Source of the DNA: Anaspis maculata
Lineage: Eukaryota; Arthropoda; Insecta; Coleoptera; Scraptiidae
Direction of reading: 5' to 3'
Length of the DNA stretch: 64,000 nt
NCBI GenBank assembly: GCA_949128115.1
Contig: OX421964.1
Span: 15,338,892-15,402,891 of the forward strand
Below, piece by piece: positions 1 through 10,305 of this stretch; positions within the stretch are counted from its first letter, which is position 1, and every line of letters begins with the position of its first letter. Position numbers and translations under genes: made by a program. Under the pieces are notes generated by a model. That model saw nothing but the letters and a program-made list of their open reading frames with translations. It did no database searches and had not been told where the DNA came from.

Positions 1-720
1 GAAAGCAGCTCAATCAGCGTTTAAAAATCGAAATAGGCGATCACGAAAACCGCAACAATATTTTAATTGTCCGCTTTTCAGTGCAAACTCCAAGCTGTCC
101 GTGCTCATTTATCTCTGTTCCTTATTCCCCTCGGGAATCCGTCTATTTCTCGAATCGGTCGGTATCGTACAAATCACCCTGTGCGAAAGTCGACGCCTAT
201 GCCCGCACCCGAAGGCTCTCCCGCGGCAGCTAAATATGCCTCGGCGTCCTTTTCCCGAACGCCCATGTCTCGGTCTTGGCCCAGACTCATATTTTAAATT
301 CGGATATACGTTACGGGATTCATTTATTCAGGCGCGGGGGCTACTTTTTCTGGGTGAACCGGGACGTGCCTTCCATCCGGAATTGGACTCGAGAGTTCGA
401 GCTCGCGCGCGCGAGCTCGCACACCAGCTCGGCAGGCGGCAGACGGCCTCGACGGCTCACACATACCCTCGCCGGGCGGCGGCGGAAGGAGGGTGCGGCC
501 GCCGGGGGTGGCGTTGGCGGCGGTTATTTCCTCACGTCTCGCGGCCCACCCCCGCTACTATACTATACTACTACTTCTACCCACAACTGTACGGCTGCTA
601 CCTGCCTTTTCCATATAGACTATATACAGTTTGCACATTTTTTGCCGCTTCGCCCCCAACTCCAGCTGCCAGAGCAGCAGAGGATCGGGAAACCCGACCG
701 TAAATTATGGAACATGTCGA
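1..720. other. GC-rich unassigned block with CpG-rich core
   Basis: No gene recognised. Base composition rises to CpG-rich around 230-540, unlike the AT-rich DNA that follows, so this resembles host promoter or first-exon DNA more than repeat. Overlapping plus-strand open frames exist, but none shows a domain I know and they overlap each other in different frames. A perfect 22-bp GC palindrome lies at 398-419. Confidence 0.3.
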
Positions 721-733
721 TGTTTCTAATATT

Positions 734-1291
734 TCATGAGGTCGACCGCCGCTGTGCATTAATTTTTGAATTTTTAGGAATTATTGCGCGCGGACGGCTT
801 ACCGGCTTTGCCCACACGTTGCACATAGGTACGTCAGGTGTGGGATATATTCCCGAAAGCCATATGGATACACCTAGGCCTAGCCAGAAAATGACAAAAT
901 ACTCCTTTTTAAGGCAGTTCCAAGACGATTCATTCGAAATCAGCATATATGCCGTTAACGTTTTGAATTCAGTGGAACAAGCCGTCGCCTGGGTGACAGC
1001 ATTGGTTGAAAAGTAGCCAGGGGATTTGTTCCACTGACAACGGACAAGTGGGAAGAGAATTGTGTACATGATGTTGATTTTCCGTTGTTTTAGGCAGATG
1101 TCAGGTTTTCCCTTGGCTAGTTTAGCAATTTTATGGATATCCGTCGATAGTGTTTTGGTCAGATGAAGTTTTCCAAGAGGCGTAAGCAACTGACTGAGTA
1201 AGAGTAACATGAATTCGAAAAGATGTTTGTTTTTCGCGTGCTTTGCAATTTCCGCCTCGACTTGTAGGGTTCTATTGTGAACGAAACGCAT
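734..1291 (-). CDS. Unrecognised 185-codon open frame
   Basis: I do not recognise this protein. It is an uninterrupted 185-codon frame in AT-rich DNA. The N-terminal 70 residues are Leu/Lys-rich (for example LFEFMLLLLSQLL followed by LGKLHLTKTL) and could be helical. The middle is Trp/Cys-containing and the C-terminal quarter is basic. No zinc finger, transposase or reverse-transcriptase motif is visible, and no promoter or splice signal decides the start. The stop lies at the edge of the GC-rich block. It may be a chance frame, an exon of an unknown gene, or a remnant of an unidentified transposon protein. Confidence 0.2.
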   Translation of the reverse strand: MRFVHNRTLQVEAEIAKHAKNKHLFEFMLLLLSQLLTPLGKLHLTKTLSTDIHKIAKLAKGKPDICLKQRKINIMYTILFPLVRCQWNKSPGYFSTNAVTQATACSTEFKTLTAYMLISNESSWNCLKKEYFVIFWLGLGVSIWLSGIYPTPDVPMCNVWAKPVSRPRAIIPKNSKINAQRRSTS

Positions 1292-1609
1292 GTTAGTGGG
1301 TAGTGTCTGGTTAGTGAAGAGTTGTCGGGATAAATCGATACACCATTATTTTGTTGGTGTCACCATTATGTATTTTTAATATGTATTTCTACTCTGGTTC
1401 AAGGTAACTACCAAAAATACAGGGTACATTATGAAGTACCACAATTTTGAAAATGGAAGCGACGATGTGTGTTATGAAAACCTGAACCCTGAAGAAGGTT
1501 CTGCCGTGGAGGACACTGTGTAGTGGAAAGGAAAGAAGAACCGTGTATTTGTATTATTCAGGAGTCTTTTCAAATATGTACCTGTAGGAGAAATTGAGAT
1601 GAAATAAAA

Positions 1610-2415
1610 GTATGTGCAAAATTCAAAATTTGACAGTTACGTTCCAATTGTTCATCTGAACCAAGAATAGGTTAGAAAACCCAATGTAATCAGTTGAAAC
1701 AACAAAAGTTCAATACGGCGCTTAAACTGCCAAAATGTCGAGTTCGACAAATGCACTTTGATTGTCCATCTTGACTAAGTATGTATGTTCAAAATCTAAA
1801 TCTAATCTGTTGAAAAATAAAAAAGGTTAATATGGTGGCCTCGTAAAACGCCAAAAATCAAAATTTGACAAATGCATTTTGATCGCCAATCTCGAGTAGG
1901 TATAGGTTCAAAATTCCAATCAGATCGGTTGAAAAATGCTAAAGTTCAATATGGCGACCTCTAGAAACGTCAAAAATAGGAATTTGCCAGATGCATCTCG
2001 ACTGCATAACTGAAGCAAGTAGAGATTCTAAATCCCCATCGGATAGGTTGAAAAATGCGAAAGTTCAATATGGCGGCGGAATCAGAGCTGTCAAAATGAC
2101 AAATTTGACAGATGTATTCAGACTTCCTAATTCAAGCTGTCATAGATTCAAAATTTCAATCGGATAGGTTGAAAAATGCGAGAGTTCAAAATGGCGGGCT
2201 CTTGAAACGTCAAAAATCAGAATTTGACAGATGTATTTCGGTTGTTAAGTTGGAAATCCAAATCGGATCGGCTGAAAATCGGTTGACAGATGCATCTTGA
2301 TTGCCTACCCTAAACAAGTAGTATGAGTTGAAAATCTCAATCGTATCGGTTGAAAAATGAAAAAGTTGAATATGGCGGCCTCTGGAGACGTCAAAAATCG
2401 AAATTTTACAATGGC
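1610..2415. repeat. Degenerate ~119-bp tandem array
   Basis: A recurring block, roughly GGTTGAAAAATG, then AAAGTTCAATATGGCGGC, then CAAAAATCAGAATTTGACAG, restarts near 1701, 1806, 1926, 2045, 2166 and 2347. The spacing is about 105-121 bp, with one truncated unit near 2262. Units are diverged. Most carry a TATGGCGGC-like core, which also occurs in the unrelated 118-bp array at 47969-48360. Confidence 0.7.
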
Positions 2416-2869
2416 AAATTCGTTGTGTTTGAAATTGAAAAATAAAATAGCGAACGCTCACAAAAGGGGAAATACCATGAAATTTCGAATAAAAATTCAA
2501 TAAATTATCTGGTCGACGCGTCGGTCGTCTGTGTTTGTAGTGGACGTGGTACAACCGAAATAGAGAATATAAGTTGCAAATGATGATAAAGGCAAACCAC
2601 TTTGCAGGGTTACAACTGAGGCTTAAATCAACGATTTGACCCGCAGTGCTTTTCTTTTCGTCCCTTAGGATTTGGATAGCGCCCCTTTTTCAAAATGGCG
2701 GATATTATCTAGGGGCAGAAGGTATCGAATAGCCTAGTGATGTCCAGCTTAGTAGAAATACAGGGTGTTCAGGTTTGGCTATTAGAAACTTTGAGGGATG
2801 ATTCCTCTTCAAAAATGAAGCCGAAAGAACAAAAAACTCATGGTCCTAAAATGCTTCCTTAAAAAGATA

Positions 2870-3681
2870 CAGGGTGTTGAAGTTGACTTTTTTAATCGTT
2901 TTTTCACCGTAACTTTTCAACCGTTGAACCGATTTTGATCAAATTTAAACCAAAGTTTAGTCAACTGAGTCTCCATCGAATAATAGTACCACAATCCATC
3001 AAAGATTCCTGGGGGCGTGGATAATAGGGCACTGTCCCCTATTTTTGCCCCTATTTTTATCTTCCCTAATAATTTTTGATATTTTTGGACTCTACGTCCA
3101 ATTAAGAAGAAAAAGTTACTCTTGCAAAATTTTGATTAGAGGCTTCATTTTCAAGATATCTGGTTTTTAAACTTTGAAAAACATCTCGAAATCGCCACTT
3201 TCCAGAGCCAAAATTGTTTTTCTCTGAAAACGCCTCGTTTCTTAGCCCAAAATGGCAGTAAATCAACCTAAGCGACCTAGAAAACTTATTCCAGTTGAGG
3301 AATCATGAATTTTCTTGGATTTTAATTTTTAGGCCTTTCAAAGTCGTGATTTCGAGACGTTTTCCAAAGTTTCAGACCCAAATATCTCGGAAATGAAGCC
3401 TCTAATCAAAATTTTGCAAGAGTAACTTTTTCTTCTAAATTGAACGTAGAATCCGAAAATATCAACAATTTAAAAAAAAATTGGGGAAGATAAAAATAGG
3501 GGCGAAAATAGGGGACAGTCCCCTATTATCTACGCCCCCAGAAATTTTTGATGAATTGTGCTATCATTATTCAATGGAGACTCATTTGACTTAACTTTGG
3601 TTCAAGTTTGATTAAAATCGGTCCAACGGTTCTAAAGTTACGGTGAAAAAACCATTTAAAAAAGTCAACTTCAACACCCTG
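2870..3681. mobile_element. Inner palindromic element inserted at the dyad of 2761-3790
   Basis: It begins CAGGGTGTTGAAGTTGAC and ends with the inverted copy, flanked by TA at 2868-2869 and 3682-3683. Removing it joins CTTCCTTAAAAAGA-TA to TCTTTTTAAGGAAG, so the empty site is the centre of the outer palindrome. It contains a strongly palindromic GC-rich pair (ACTGTCCCCTA at 3030 and TAGGGGACAGT at 3509) and a core shared with 8869-9876. Confidence 0.75.
3097..3443. repeat. Palindromic core shared with 9218-9528
   Basis: The segment from CCAATTAAGAAG to CTTCTAAATTGAA is itself an inverted repeat. It carries AAGTTACTCTTG, TTTTGATTAGAGGC, CGAAATCGCCACTTTCCAGA and CTCGTTTCTTAGC. The same blocks in the same order occur at 9218-9528 inside a different outer palindrome. 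Confidence 0.75.
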
Positions 3682-3792
3682 TATCTTTTTAAGGAAGCAT
3701 TTTAGGACCACGAGTTTTTTGGTCTCTCGGCTTCTTTTTTGAAGGGGAATCATCCTTCAAAGTTTGTAATAGCCAAACCCGAACACCCTATA

Positions 3793-4511
3793 CAGGGTGT
3801 TTCCAAAATGGTGTTACAAACTTCTAGGGGAGATTCCCCATCAAAAATGGACAAGGAAAATATATACTGGGTAACTTGATTTAGACATGGTGGTGATCCA
3901 GTGGTGAAAACCGGTAGGCGCGGTCACTATTTAACACCGAAAATTAATACTTCCGGAAGCTCTAGCTCAAGAGCCCCGAGTCGCACAAAGATGGTTCAGG
4001 TGTCAAATTGTGGAGAATTGAATGTACTTTCATACGTATATAAACATTTTAATTTTGCATGGACTTAAATTTAGATATTGTCAAAAACTTCTTTTCAGAT
4101 ATCATTTTTTCAAGATGGCGGTGCGCACTGCAAAGATATAAATCGGAGAAATGCAAATTTAGAAAGGGTACATCGAAATCTACAAATAAGGCAATTTTCA
4201 TGAAAATAAAAAAATGAGAAAATCTTTTTTTCAAATTATTTTTCAATTTTTTTTCAACATTCCTCAATGTCTTTTTTATGGGAGGTAGGTATGAGATAAC
4301 AAGAAGAATTCACTTTTCTACAAAATTAGATGTCTTGTGTTAAAATCGGTTGGAAAATAAAAATGTTACAGCGATTTTCTTATGACCGTACTAAATTCAT
4401 TTTGGCGCCTCCACCAAATTTGCCTGCGACAGATGTCAATGTTCCACTTTTTTTTAAAATAGTGTTTGATGTCCCAGAAACCGATCGAGACATAGCTCCA
4501 TATATTTTAAC
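3793..4511. mobile_element. Single-ended CAGGGTGTTTCC fragment and unassigned filler
   Basis: Directly after the element at 2761-3790 a new terminus, TA-CAGGGTGTTTCCAAAATG, begins. I could not find its inverted partner before the right arm of the outer foldback at 4512, so the element looks truncated or too diverged to recognise. The rest is AT-rich, without a supported gene. Confidence 0.35.
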
Positions 4512-4714
4512 AAAGCTGGACATCACCAGGCTAATCGATACCTTCTGCCCCTAGATAAAATCCGCCATTTTGAAAAAGGGGCGCCATTCAAATCCTAAGG
4601 GACGGAAAAAAAAGCACTGCGGGTCAAATCGTTTATTCAAGTCTTGGTTACGATCCTGCAAAGTGGTTTGCCTCTATCATCATTTGCAACTTGTTTTTTC
4701 CTACCACGTCCACT

Positions 4715-6040
4715 ATTGGTTCAGATCACGCAAAAAAAACACCGCAGACACGATGAACTGTGACGTATGTATTATGTATCACGATTAGGCTTAGGCCATT
4801 ATTTGAACGAATTCTCACGGATTTTCACTATAGCTGGGCAGGAAAAAAATCAGAGCTTGATTGTAGAGTCTCCTGTATTTTGAATTTTGCAACAACTCAC
4901 GTCAAGCGTTGAGCATAATTATTCAAGATTATGTTCATTGAAGCGTCAGCATTCGGCGATCGGTGGCGCGAGTTTGACGGATTTGCGTTAAAATCAAGTG
5001 AACGGAGGCGGGCGGTGCTGTTGGCAAAAGTGACAGTAGCAGTCCGACGCTAGGTCGACCGTATCGATGCGAAAAGTTCCACACAGATTTCGATAAAATG
5101 GACTACAAAGACGTAATAAAACGCATATGGATCGAAGTACGGACCCTTTCTGAAGGTCTGGCCAGAAGGTCCGATGGAATTATCTAGGATTTTGCAGAAA
5201 ACAAGACGTGACAACAAGACATTGACGCCGCCGCAAGATGTGTCTGGAAATGGAAAAAAGAGGCCTTTCTCGTAATGTGAACCCAGCAAAAATCGGGTTC
5301 TAGTGCAAATATACTGTGAGTACCCCCCAGACGTATTTTGCCCCTTCAAATTTCCTGTTTTTGTGAAATTACTCCGTCAACACCGGAGCTGGCCTACAAA
5401 ATTTTCATCAAAGTGCCGTCAAATTTGAAGAATTCCTTGGTTTTTGGTGTCTGATGGACGCTCAAAAGTCCCCTCGAGACCACGGTTCAATCTGGCACGC
5501 TGACACAGTACGTTTTTTCCAAAAACACTGTTGAAATGCCCCGAGGTGTTGTCGAGTTTCATAAAACCGAGAGCGTCAATAATGACGTTCCTGTCAGATT
5601 TTTTGGCCGGGCCGTGTACCGTTTTCAACATTTTTTGGCAAAATTTCAAGAAAAGCCACGCCGAATGGCTCGCATCAGACGACAGTGGGTCCCCGAAGCC
5701 CCCCGGTCGGCATTTCACAGCAAATTTCTCGAAATTCTGCCCGAAAAGCCGAATTTTCGCCGCAAAAATGTAACAAGAAATCTTGGACGAATTATTTGAA
5801 ATGACGATTCCCTTGAAAAAATTGGAATGCATTATTTACGAATTTTCGGAAAATCCCCTCAAATTCAGCAGAAATTTTGGAAATTTCCCATCGTCAACTG
5901 GCACTGCGGTTCGTTGGCGATTTTTTTTTTTAAAATACCCCGCCAAAATCCAACGTCTGGTTTTCACAAATTTCGCCCAGCCGTCGTTTGGTTTCCACAC
6001 CGATGGTTAGATGGTTGGATGAAAACGCGGTTAGTCATGT
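4715..6040. other. Unassigned sequence
   Basis: No gene, RNA or clear repeat boundary is supported. Overlapping frames of 75-137 codons occur between 5419 and 6010 on both strands, but none shows a recognisable domain, and they mirror each other as expected for chance frames in G/C-balanced repeat DNA. Confidence 0.3.
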
Positions 6041-7591
6041 TAGTACGGACGTTAGGGGAACCAACCTTGTATTCCATCCCGATGCAAAACGTTTTTGCAC
6101 GTGAGTAGTAGGTACCTACAGGTAATTTTTGAGAAGTGGTGCCCCGATGGGACCCGCGACTGACGTGCCTCCTAAGAGGTCGAAGGTCCAAAAAATTACC
6201 ATTTTTGAAATCGTTGCTTTTTTCAAACTTTCTTTGCTGGACTATATATTTTCAAAGTCGAGGAACACAGTGCAATCAGTTTCCAGAAAGTGTCATGCAC
6301 CAGTGGCGCGCCAGACGGCTGCGAAAGGGCCAAGGTACGATTTTTCACAAGTCTTATGATGGTAAACCTAAACTAACACTTTTTTTGACATGTTTAGTAT
6401 CATTTCTGACCAAAACGCACATTCTGATTACAAAAATCAGTGTGAAATTTTGATAGAGACTTGTTTAAATTGGTTTTATATGGAAAAACATGATTTTTTT
6501 CCCTCAAAATTGATGTCTTGTAATTCTGCTTCCATCACTGTCCAATGTTATTATAACTATTATTTCAACTTGAAATAGTTTCCTCTATCAAACAAAATAG
6601 AAAAAACTGGAATCGGAGTCGTATTTTAGTCATGACATCTTTTTTCTTCCGACATTGCGAGCTTTTGGAATTGAATTTCTACATGATGCACGTTTTGAAA
6701 CCAAACTACCGTGTGACTTTGTAACATCGATAAAAACTTCTGGTGTATGAAATTCATCTATAAAATAGTTCAATTGCACAATCTATGTCAAAATTGTGAT
6801 CATCGGTGTTTTGAGCCACAGTGGGAATGGAGCTCAAAAACGACAAATTCATAGGTCGAAACTTCGTGTTTTTTCAGAAATTTATTCCGCAATGTCGGAA
6901 GAAAAATGATGTCATGACTGAAATACTGCTCCGATTCCAGTTTTTTTCTATTTTGTTTGATAGAGAAAACTATTTTTATGCCTTAAAATAAATGAAGTAC
7001 CAAATCAAAGCTACATTTCGACCCTAGCCTAATTTTTTCTGTGAAATAGCCCAAATTAACTGATTAAGTCAAAATCATATTCACAATAACATTGAACAAT
7101 GGTAGAAGTAGAATTACAAAACGTCAATTTTGAGGGTAAAAAAATCATGTTTTTTTCTGATAAAATCGGTTTGAACACGTCTTTATCAAAATTTAATACT
7201 TATTTTTGGAATCAGCATGTGCGAAGAAATGATACCAAACATATAAAAAAAAAATGTCAGTTACGGTTTACCATAAGACTTGTCAAAAAATCGCACTTCG
7301 GCCCCTTCGCAGCCGTCTGGTATACGCCACTGGTGCATGACACTTTCTGGAAACTGTTTCTTGACCCTAAAAATATTAAGTCCAGCGAAAAAAGTATGAA
7401 AAATGCAACGCTTTCAAAAATGGTAATTTTTTTGACCTTCGACCTCTTAGGGAGCACGGCAGTTGCGTGTCCCATTGGGGAACCACTTCTTAAAAATTAC
7501 CTGTAAGTACTTATTACTCACGTGCAAAAGCGTTTTGCATCGGAATGAAATGCAAGGTTGGTCCTGATATGTGCCGCTAACGTCCGTACTA
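6041..7591. mobile_element. Long foldback element (1.55 kb), 3-bp target duplication
   Basis: A near-continuous palindrome: TAGTACGGACGTTAGGGG at the left end and the inverted copy CTAACGTCCGTACTA at the right. Many matching internal blocks occur, such as GGTCGAAGGTCC at 6180 against GACCTTCGACC at 7434, and GACTAAAATACG-type blocks near 6625 against 6918-6945. TGT flanks both ends, suggesting a 3-bp duplication. Non-coding; the 105- to 135-codon frames on each arm are mirror images. Confidence 0.8.
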
Positions 7592-7749
7592 TGTTGCCTA
7601 GATGAGAGTGTAACGGACGCTCATAGACCTAGTTGCGCGAAAATGGGCGGAGTCCAGAGAGGTTAGAAAATGTTGACAAAAAATGCCAATTCTGGCGTCT
7701 CCTTGCATCATATCCGCCGATCAAGGGCTGTAAAACAAGGAAAAAGGAA

Positions 7750-8120
7750 GAATGGACACTGGACAGAACAGGCGGAACCAGCGTTTTTGCAGAATGCAGA
7801 TCAAGCAATTACTAGTCTCTGCTCCTATTCTGCGAAATCCGAATTTCAGTCTACCTTTCACAATTCAGTCCGATGCTAGCGATGTTGGTATCGACACAAG
7901 TACACAACGGAGAAGAAACCGTGATAGCGTTCTGTTCAAAATCACTGTCTTCCGCTGAGCGAAACTATACGGTAACAGAGAAAGAGCTTTTAGGTGTCAT
8001 CTTTAGCATTCAAAAATTCAGGCTTTATGTAGAGGAAACGCATTTTCAGGTAATCACAGACCATCATTCATTATTGTGGTTATATTTACAAGATCAAAGA
8101 GCCAACGGGACGAGATTCAG
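7750..8120 (+). pseudogene. Ty3/Gypsy RNase H fragment
   Basis: A piece of an LTR-retrotransposon polymerase covering the end of reverse transcriptase and the RNase H domain. The upstream frame gives APILRNPNFSLPF then QSDASDVG, the usual start of Gypsy RNase H with its first catalytic Asp. The frame shifts near 7875, and the next frame shows VIAFCSKSLSSAERNYT, TEKELLGV (catalytic Glu) and ITDHHSLLWLY (catalytic Asp). A further frame change follows near 8100. No integrase, gag or LTR is attached. It is a dead fragment next to the palindrome ending at 7591. Confidence 0.8.
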
Positions 8121-8711
8121 TCGACATTTCTTCATTCGGTGGAACCGGGACTACAGGGAACCTCTGCACCGTACTACCGGCTGGTAGCTTCTCCAACAAG
8201 TCTGTTCTCACTTTCAGAGACTTGTTTAGATCCTGAAAAGTTGGAACTCATTTTCCGCCTTGTCGAGCTTTCCCCCACGGGTCGTTTTAGGATCCAATTT
8301 ACTCGCAACTGTCGCAGCAATAAAAATTATCAAGTATTCGGGTATCCCACTGGTTTGTGGGTTGGTTGAGTAGTTCCAAGGATCTCAAGTTTTTATTTAC
8401 AGAGATCATCAAATTTCGTATTTTAGTGGAATGACTCTTTTTTGTATCGATTCCAAATTGAATAATGCTTTGACGTGTTTGGAGCTTCTGAAAATGGTAA
8501 TGTCTGTCTTTGATCCTCTCTTGGGTTCAACACTCATATGACGATGAAGGAAAAGATTCTTTGTCGAGAGACATACATATAGAGACTGAAGGTGTCCTGG
8601 GACGGAGAGTTACCATAAGACATTATTGGAATATGGATGACCAAAAAGATCAAGACCGTCCAGATTCCTCGCAGCTATTCACAGCTCATACCTCAAGTGT
8701 ACCTACCCTAA
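8121..8711. other. Unassigned sequence after the Gypsy fragment
   Basis: The first part may continue the Gypsy fragment in broken frames, but no further motif can be supported. Nothing else is recognised. Confidence 0.25.
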
Positions 8712-8838
8712 GTTCACTTTCTATTTTTAGTAGAATGATTTTTTGGAGCAAAAATTAAGTGACAATCAGCCGTAGCCCCCCAGATTGTCACTTTATTCTT
8801 GCTCTGAAAAGTCATTCTACTGAAAATAAAAAATGAAC
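8712..8838. mobile_element. Short hairpin MITE-like palindrome
   Basis: The arms contain TTTTAGTAGAATGATTTTTT near 8725 and the inverted block AAAAGTCATTCTACTGAAAA near 8806, plus AGTGACAATC against GATTGTCACT around a short loop near 8775. A 127-bp hairpin with no coding content. Confidence 0.65.
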
Positions 8839-8868
8839 GAGGTAGAAGTATTTGGTTTGGTAGGTATA

Positions 8869-9876
8869 CAAAGTGGTCCAGGTTATAGTAGCAATAATTC
8901 ACCAATCGATTGTCTATCGAAAACAAGGTTGACATCGATAATTTTTTTTCTTCCAAAACGCTTCCTAAGAGAGATACAGCCCTTCAAAGTTCAGTTTTAA
9001 AAATCTTATTTTTGCAATAACTCTCAGCTCATCAAAGCAATTTTGACCAAATTCGATACAAATACTTATAAAATAGGTACCCATCACTTGACGTAGATAA
9101 CTTTTGTCAAAATTGTCCAGTGGCGTAGATACTGTGCGTAGATTGTTCAACTTCTCCCGCCCCATTTTCTACGCCACTGGATATTCTGGAAAAATTGTAC
9201 TTTTTTTGAATTTCTTGTTCAATTTAGAAAAAAGTTACTCTTGTGAAATTTTGATTAGAGGCTTGATTTTCTAAATATTTGGGTTTTAAACTTTGGAAAA
9301 CATCTCGAAATCGCCACTTTCCAGAGCCCAAATTGTTTTTTTCTGGAAACGCCTCGTTTCTTAGCAAAAAATGACAGCAAATCAACTTAAACGACCCAGA
9401 AAACTCATTCCAGTTGAGGAATCATGGATTTCTAATTTTTGGATTTTAATTTTTAAGCCTTTGAAAGTGGCGATTTCGAGGCGTTTCCCAAAAATTTTAC
9501 AGATGTAACATTTTTTTCTAAGTTGAAGAAGGAATTCAAAAAAGTATAATTTCTCAAAAATATCCAGTGGCGTAGAAAATGGGGTGGGAGAAGTTGAACA
9601 ATCCCCCCGTATCTACGGGACTGGACAATTTTGACAAAGTTATCTACGTCAAGTGATGGGTATCTATTTCGTGAGCATTTGTACTAAATTTGGTAAAAAT
9701 CGCTTCAATGACCTGAGAGTTATTAGGTACAAAAAGGAGATTTTGAAAACTGAACTTTGAAGGGCTGTATCTCTCTTAGGAAGCGTTTTGGAGAAAAATT
9801 AAATCATTGATATCGACCTAGTTTTCGATGGACCATGGAATAGTGAATTATTGCTACTATAACCTGGACCAGCCTG
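8869..9876. mobile_element. Foldback element with CAAAGTGGTCCAGG ends
   Basis: The left end TATA-CAAAGTGGTCCAGG and right end CCTGGACCAGCCTG-TATA are inverted, with TATA on both sides. Arms of about 340 bp match, for example GAGAGATACAGCCCTTCA at 8970 against TGAAGGGCTGTATCTCTC at 9757. Each arm carries a CCAGTGGCGTAG motif pair (9118-9180 and 9566-9628). The central core (9218-9528) is shared with the element at 2870-3681. Confidence 0.8.
9218..9528. repeat. Shared palindromic core, second copy
   Basis: It carries the same ordered blocks as 3097-3443 (AAGTTACTCTTG, TTTTGATTAGAGGC, CGAAATCGCCACTTTCCAGA, CTCGTTTCTTAGC, TTCCAGTTGAGGAATCATG). The surrounding arms are unrelated to those at the first copy. 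Confidence 0.75.
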
Positions 9877-10031
9877 TATATCCACTTTTCACGTTATGTG
9901 TCAATTTAAACGATAATGAAAATGCTCTTAATTTTTCCGCTTCTTCCCTTTGCACGGAAAGCATTTCGCACAACCCCAATGTCATGCTCCAAACATATCA
10001 TTCTTATTCCTACCTTCACTTTTCATAACAT

Positions 10032-10305
10032 CATATCGTCGCCGAAAATGCGAGACCTCGTATAATGCATTCCACCAAATTTTACAGGAGAGTCAAAAAA
10101 CTGATGATAACAATAATAATAATGATGACAATCCCAATAATCGTTTATTGTGAACTCATCAAAAGTTACACACTAACTTTTCAAGTAAAGCAGGAACACG
10201 AGGTACGAGGTTGGTACAAAAACATACTATGTATCAGTTTTTTGACTCTCCTGTAAAATTTGGTGAAATGCATATACGAGGTCTTGCATTTTCGGCGACG
10301 ATATG
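10032..10305. mobile_element. 274-bp hairpin element
   Basis: CATATCGTCGCCGAAAATGC at the left is matched by GCATTTTCGGCGACGATATG at the right. The next 50 bp also pair, including AAATTTTACAGGAGAGTCAA against TTGACTCTCCTGTAAAATTT. A loop of about 130 bp separates arms of about 70 bp. Non-coding MITE. Confidence 0.8.

Larger units (their letters stand above)
2761..3790. mobile_element. Foldback element with CAGGGTGTTC ends, TA target
   Basis: A long palindrome bounded by TA-CAGGGTGTTCAGG on the left and GAACACCCTA-TA on the right, consistent with a TA target duplication (2759-2760, 3791-3792). TA duplication is known for Tc1/mariner-type elements. The outer arms are about 107 bp; a second CAGGGTGTT terminus pair lies inside at 2870 and 3681. 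Non-coding; short frames inside are chance. Confidence 0.8.
2538..4714. mobile_element. Foldback element, outer shell with ~210-bp inverted arms
   Basis: The left arm 2538-2750 and right arm 4512-4714 are inverted copies. Examples are GTGGACGTGG at 2540 against CCACGTCCAC at 4703, the block ACCCGCAGTGCTTTT against AAAAGCACTGCGGGT, and TGATGTCCAGC against GCTGGACATCA. The centre of this palindrome is occupied by the element at 2761-3790 and by further sequence to 4511. There is no coding capacity. It is a non-autonomous DNA transposon, family unassigned. Confidence 0.75.

Noticed and set aside
101..1016. 200- and 246-codon plus-strand frames at the start of the window
   Set aside because: They overlap in different phases across a CpG-rich stretch and then AT-rich DNA, and contain no recognisable domain.
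1610..2415. CRISPR-like spaced repeats
   Set aside because: The repeats are diverged tandem units without constant spacers, and the DNA is eukaryotic.
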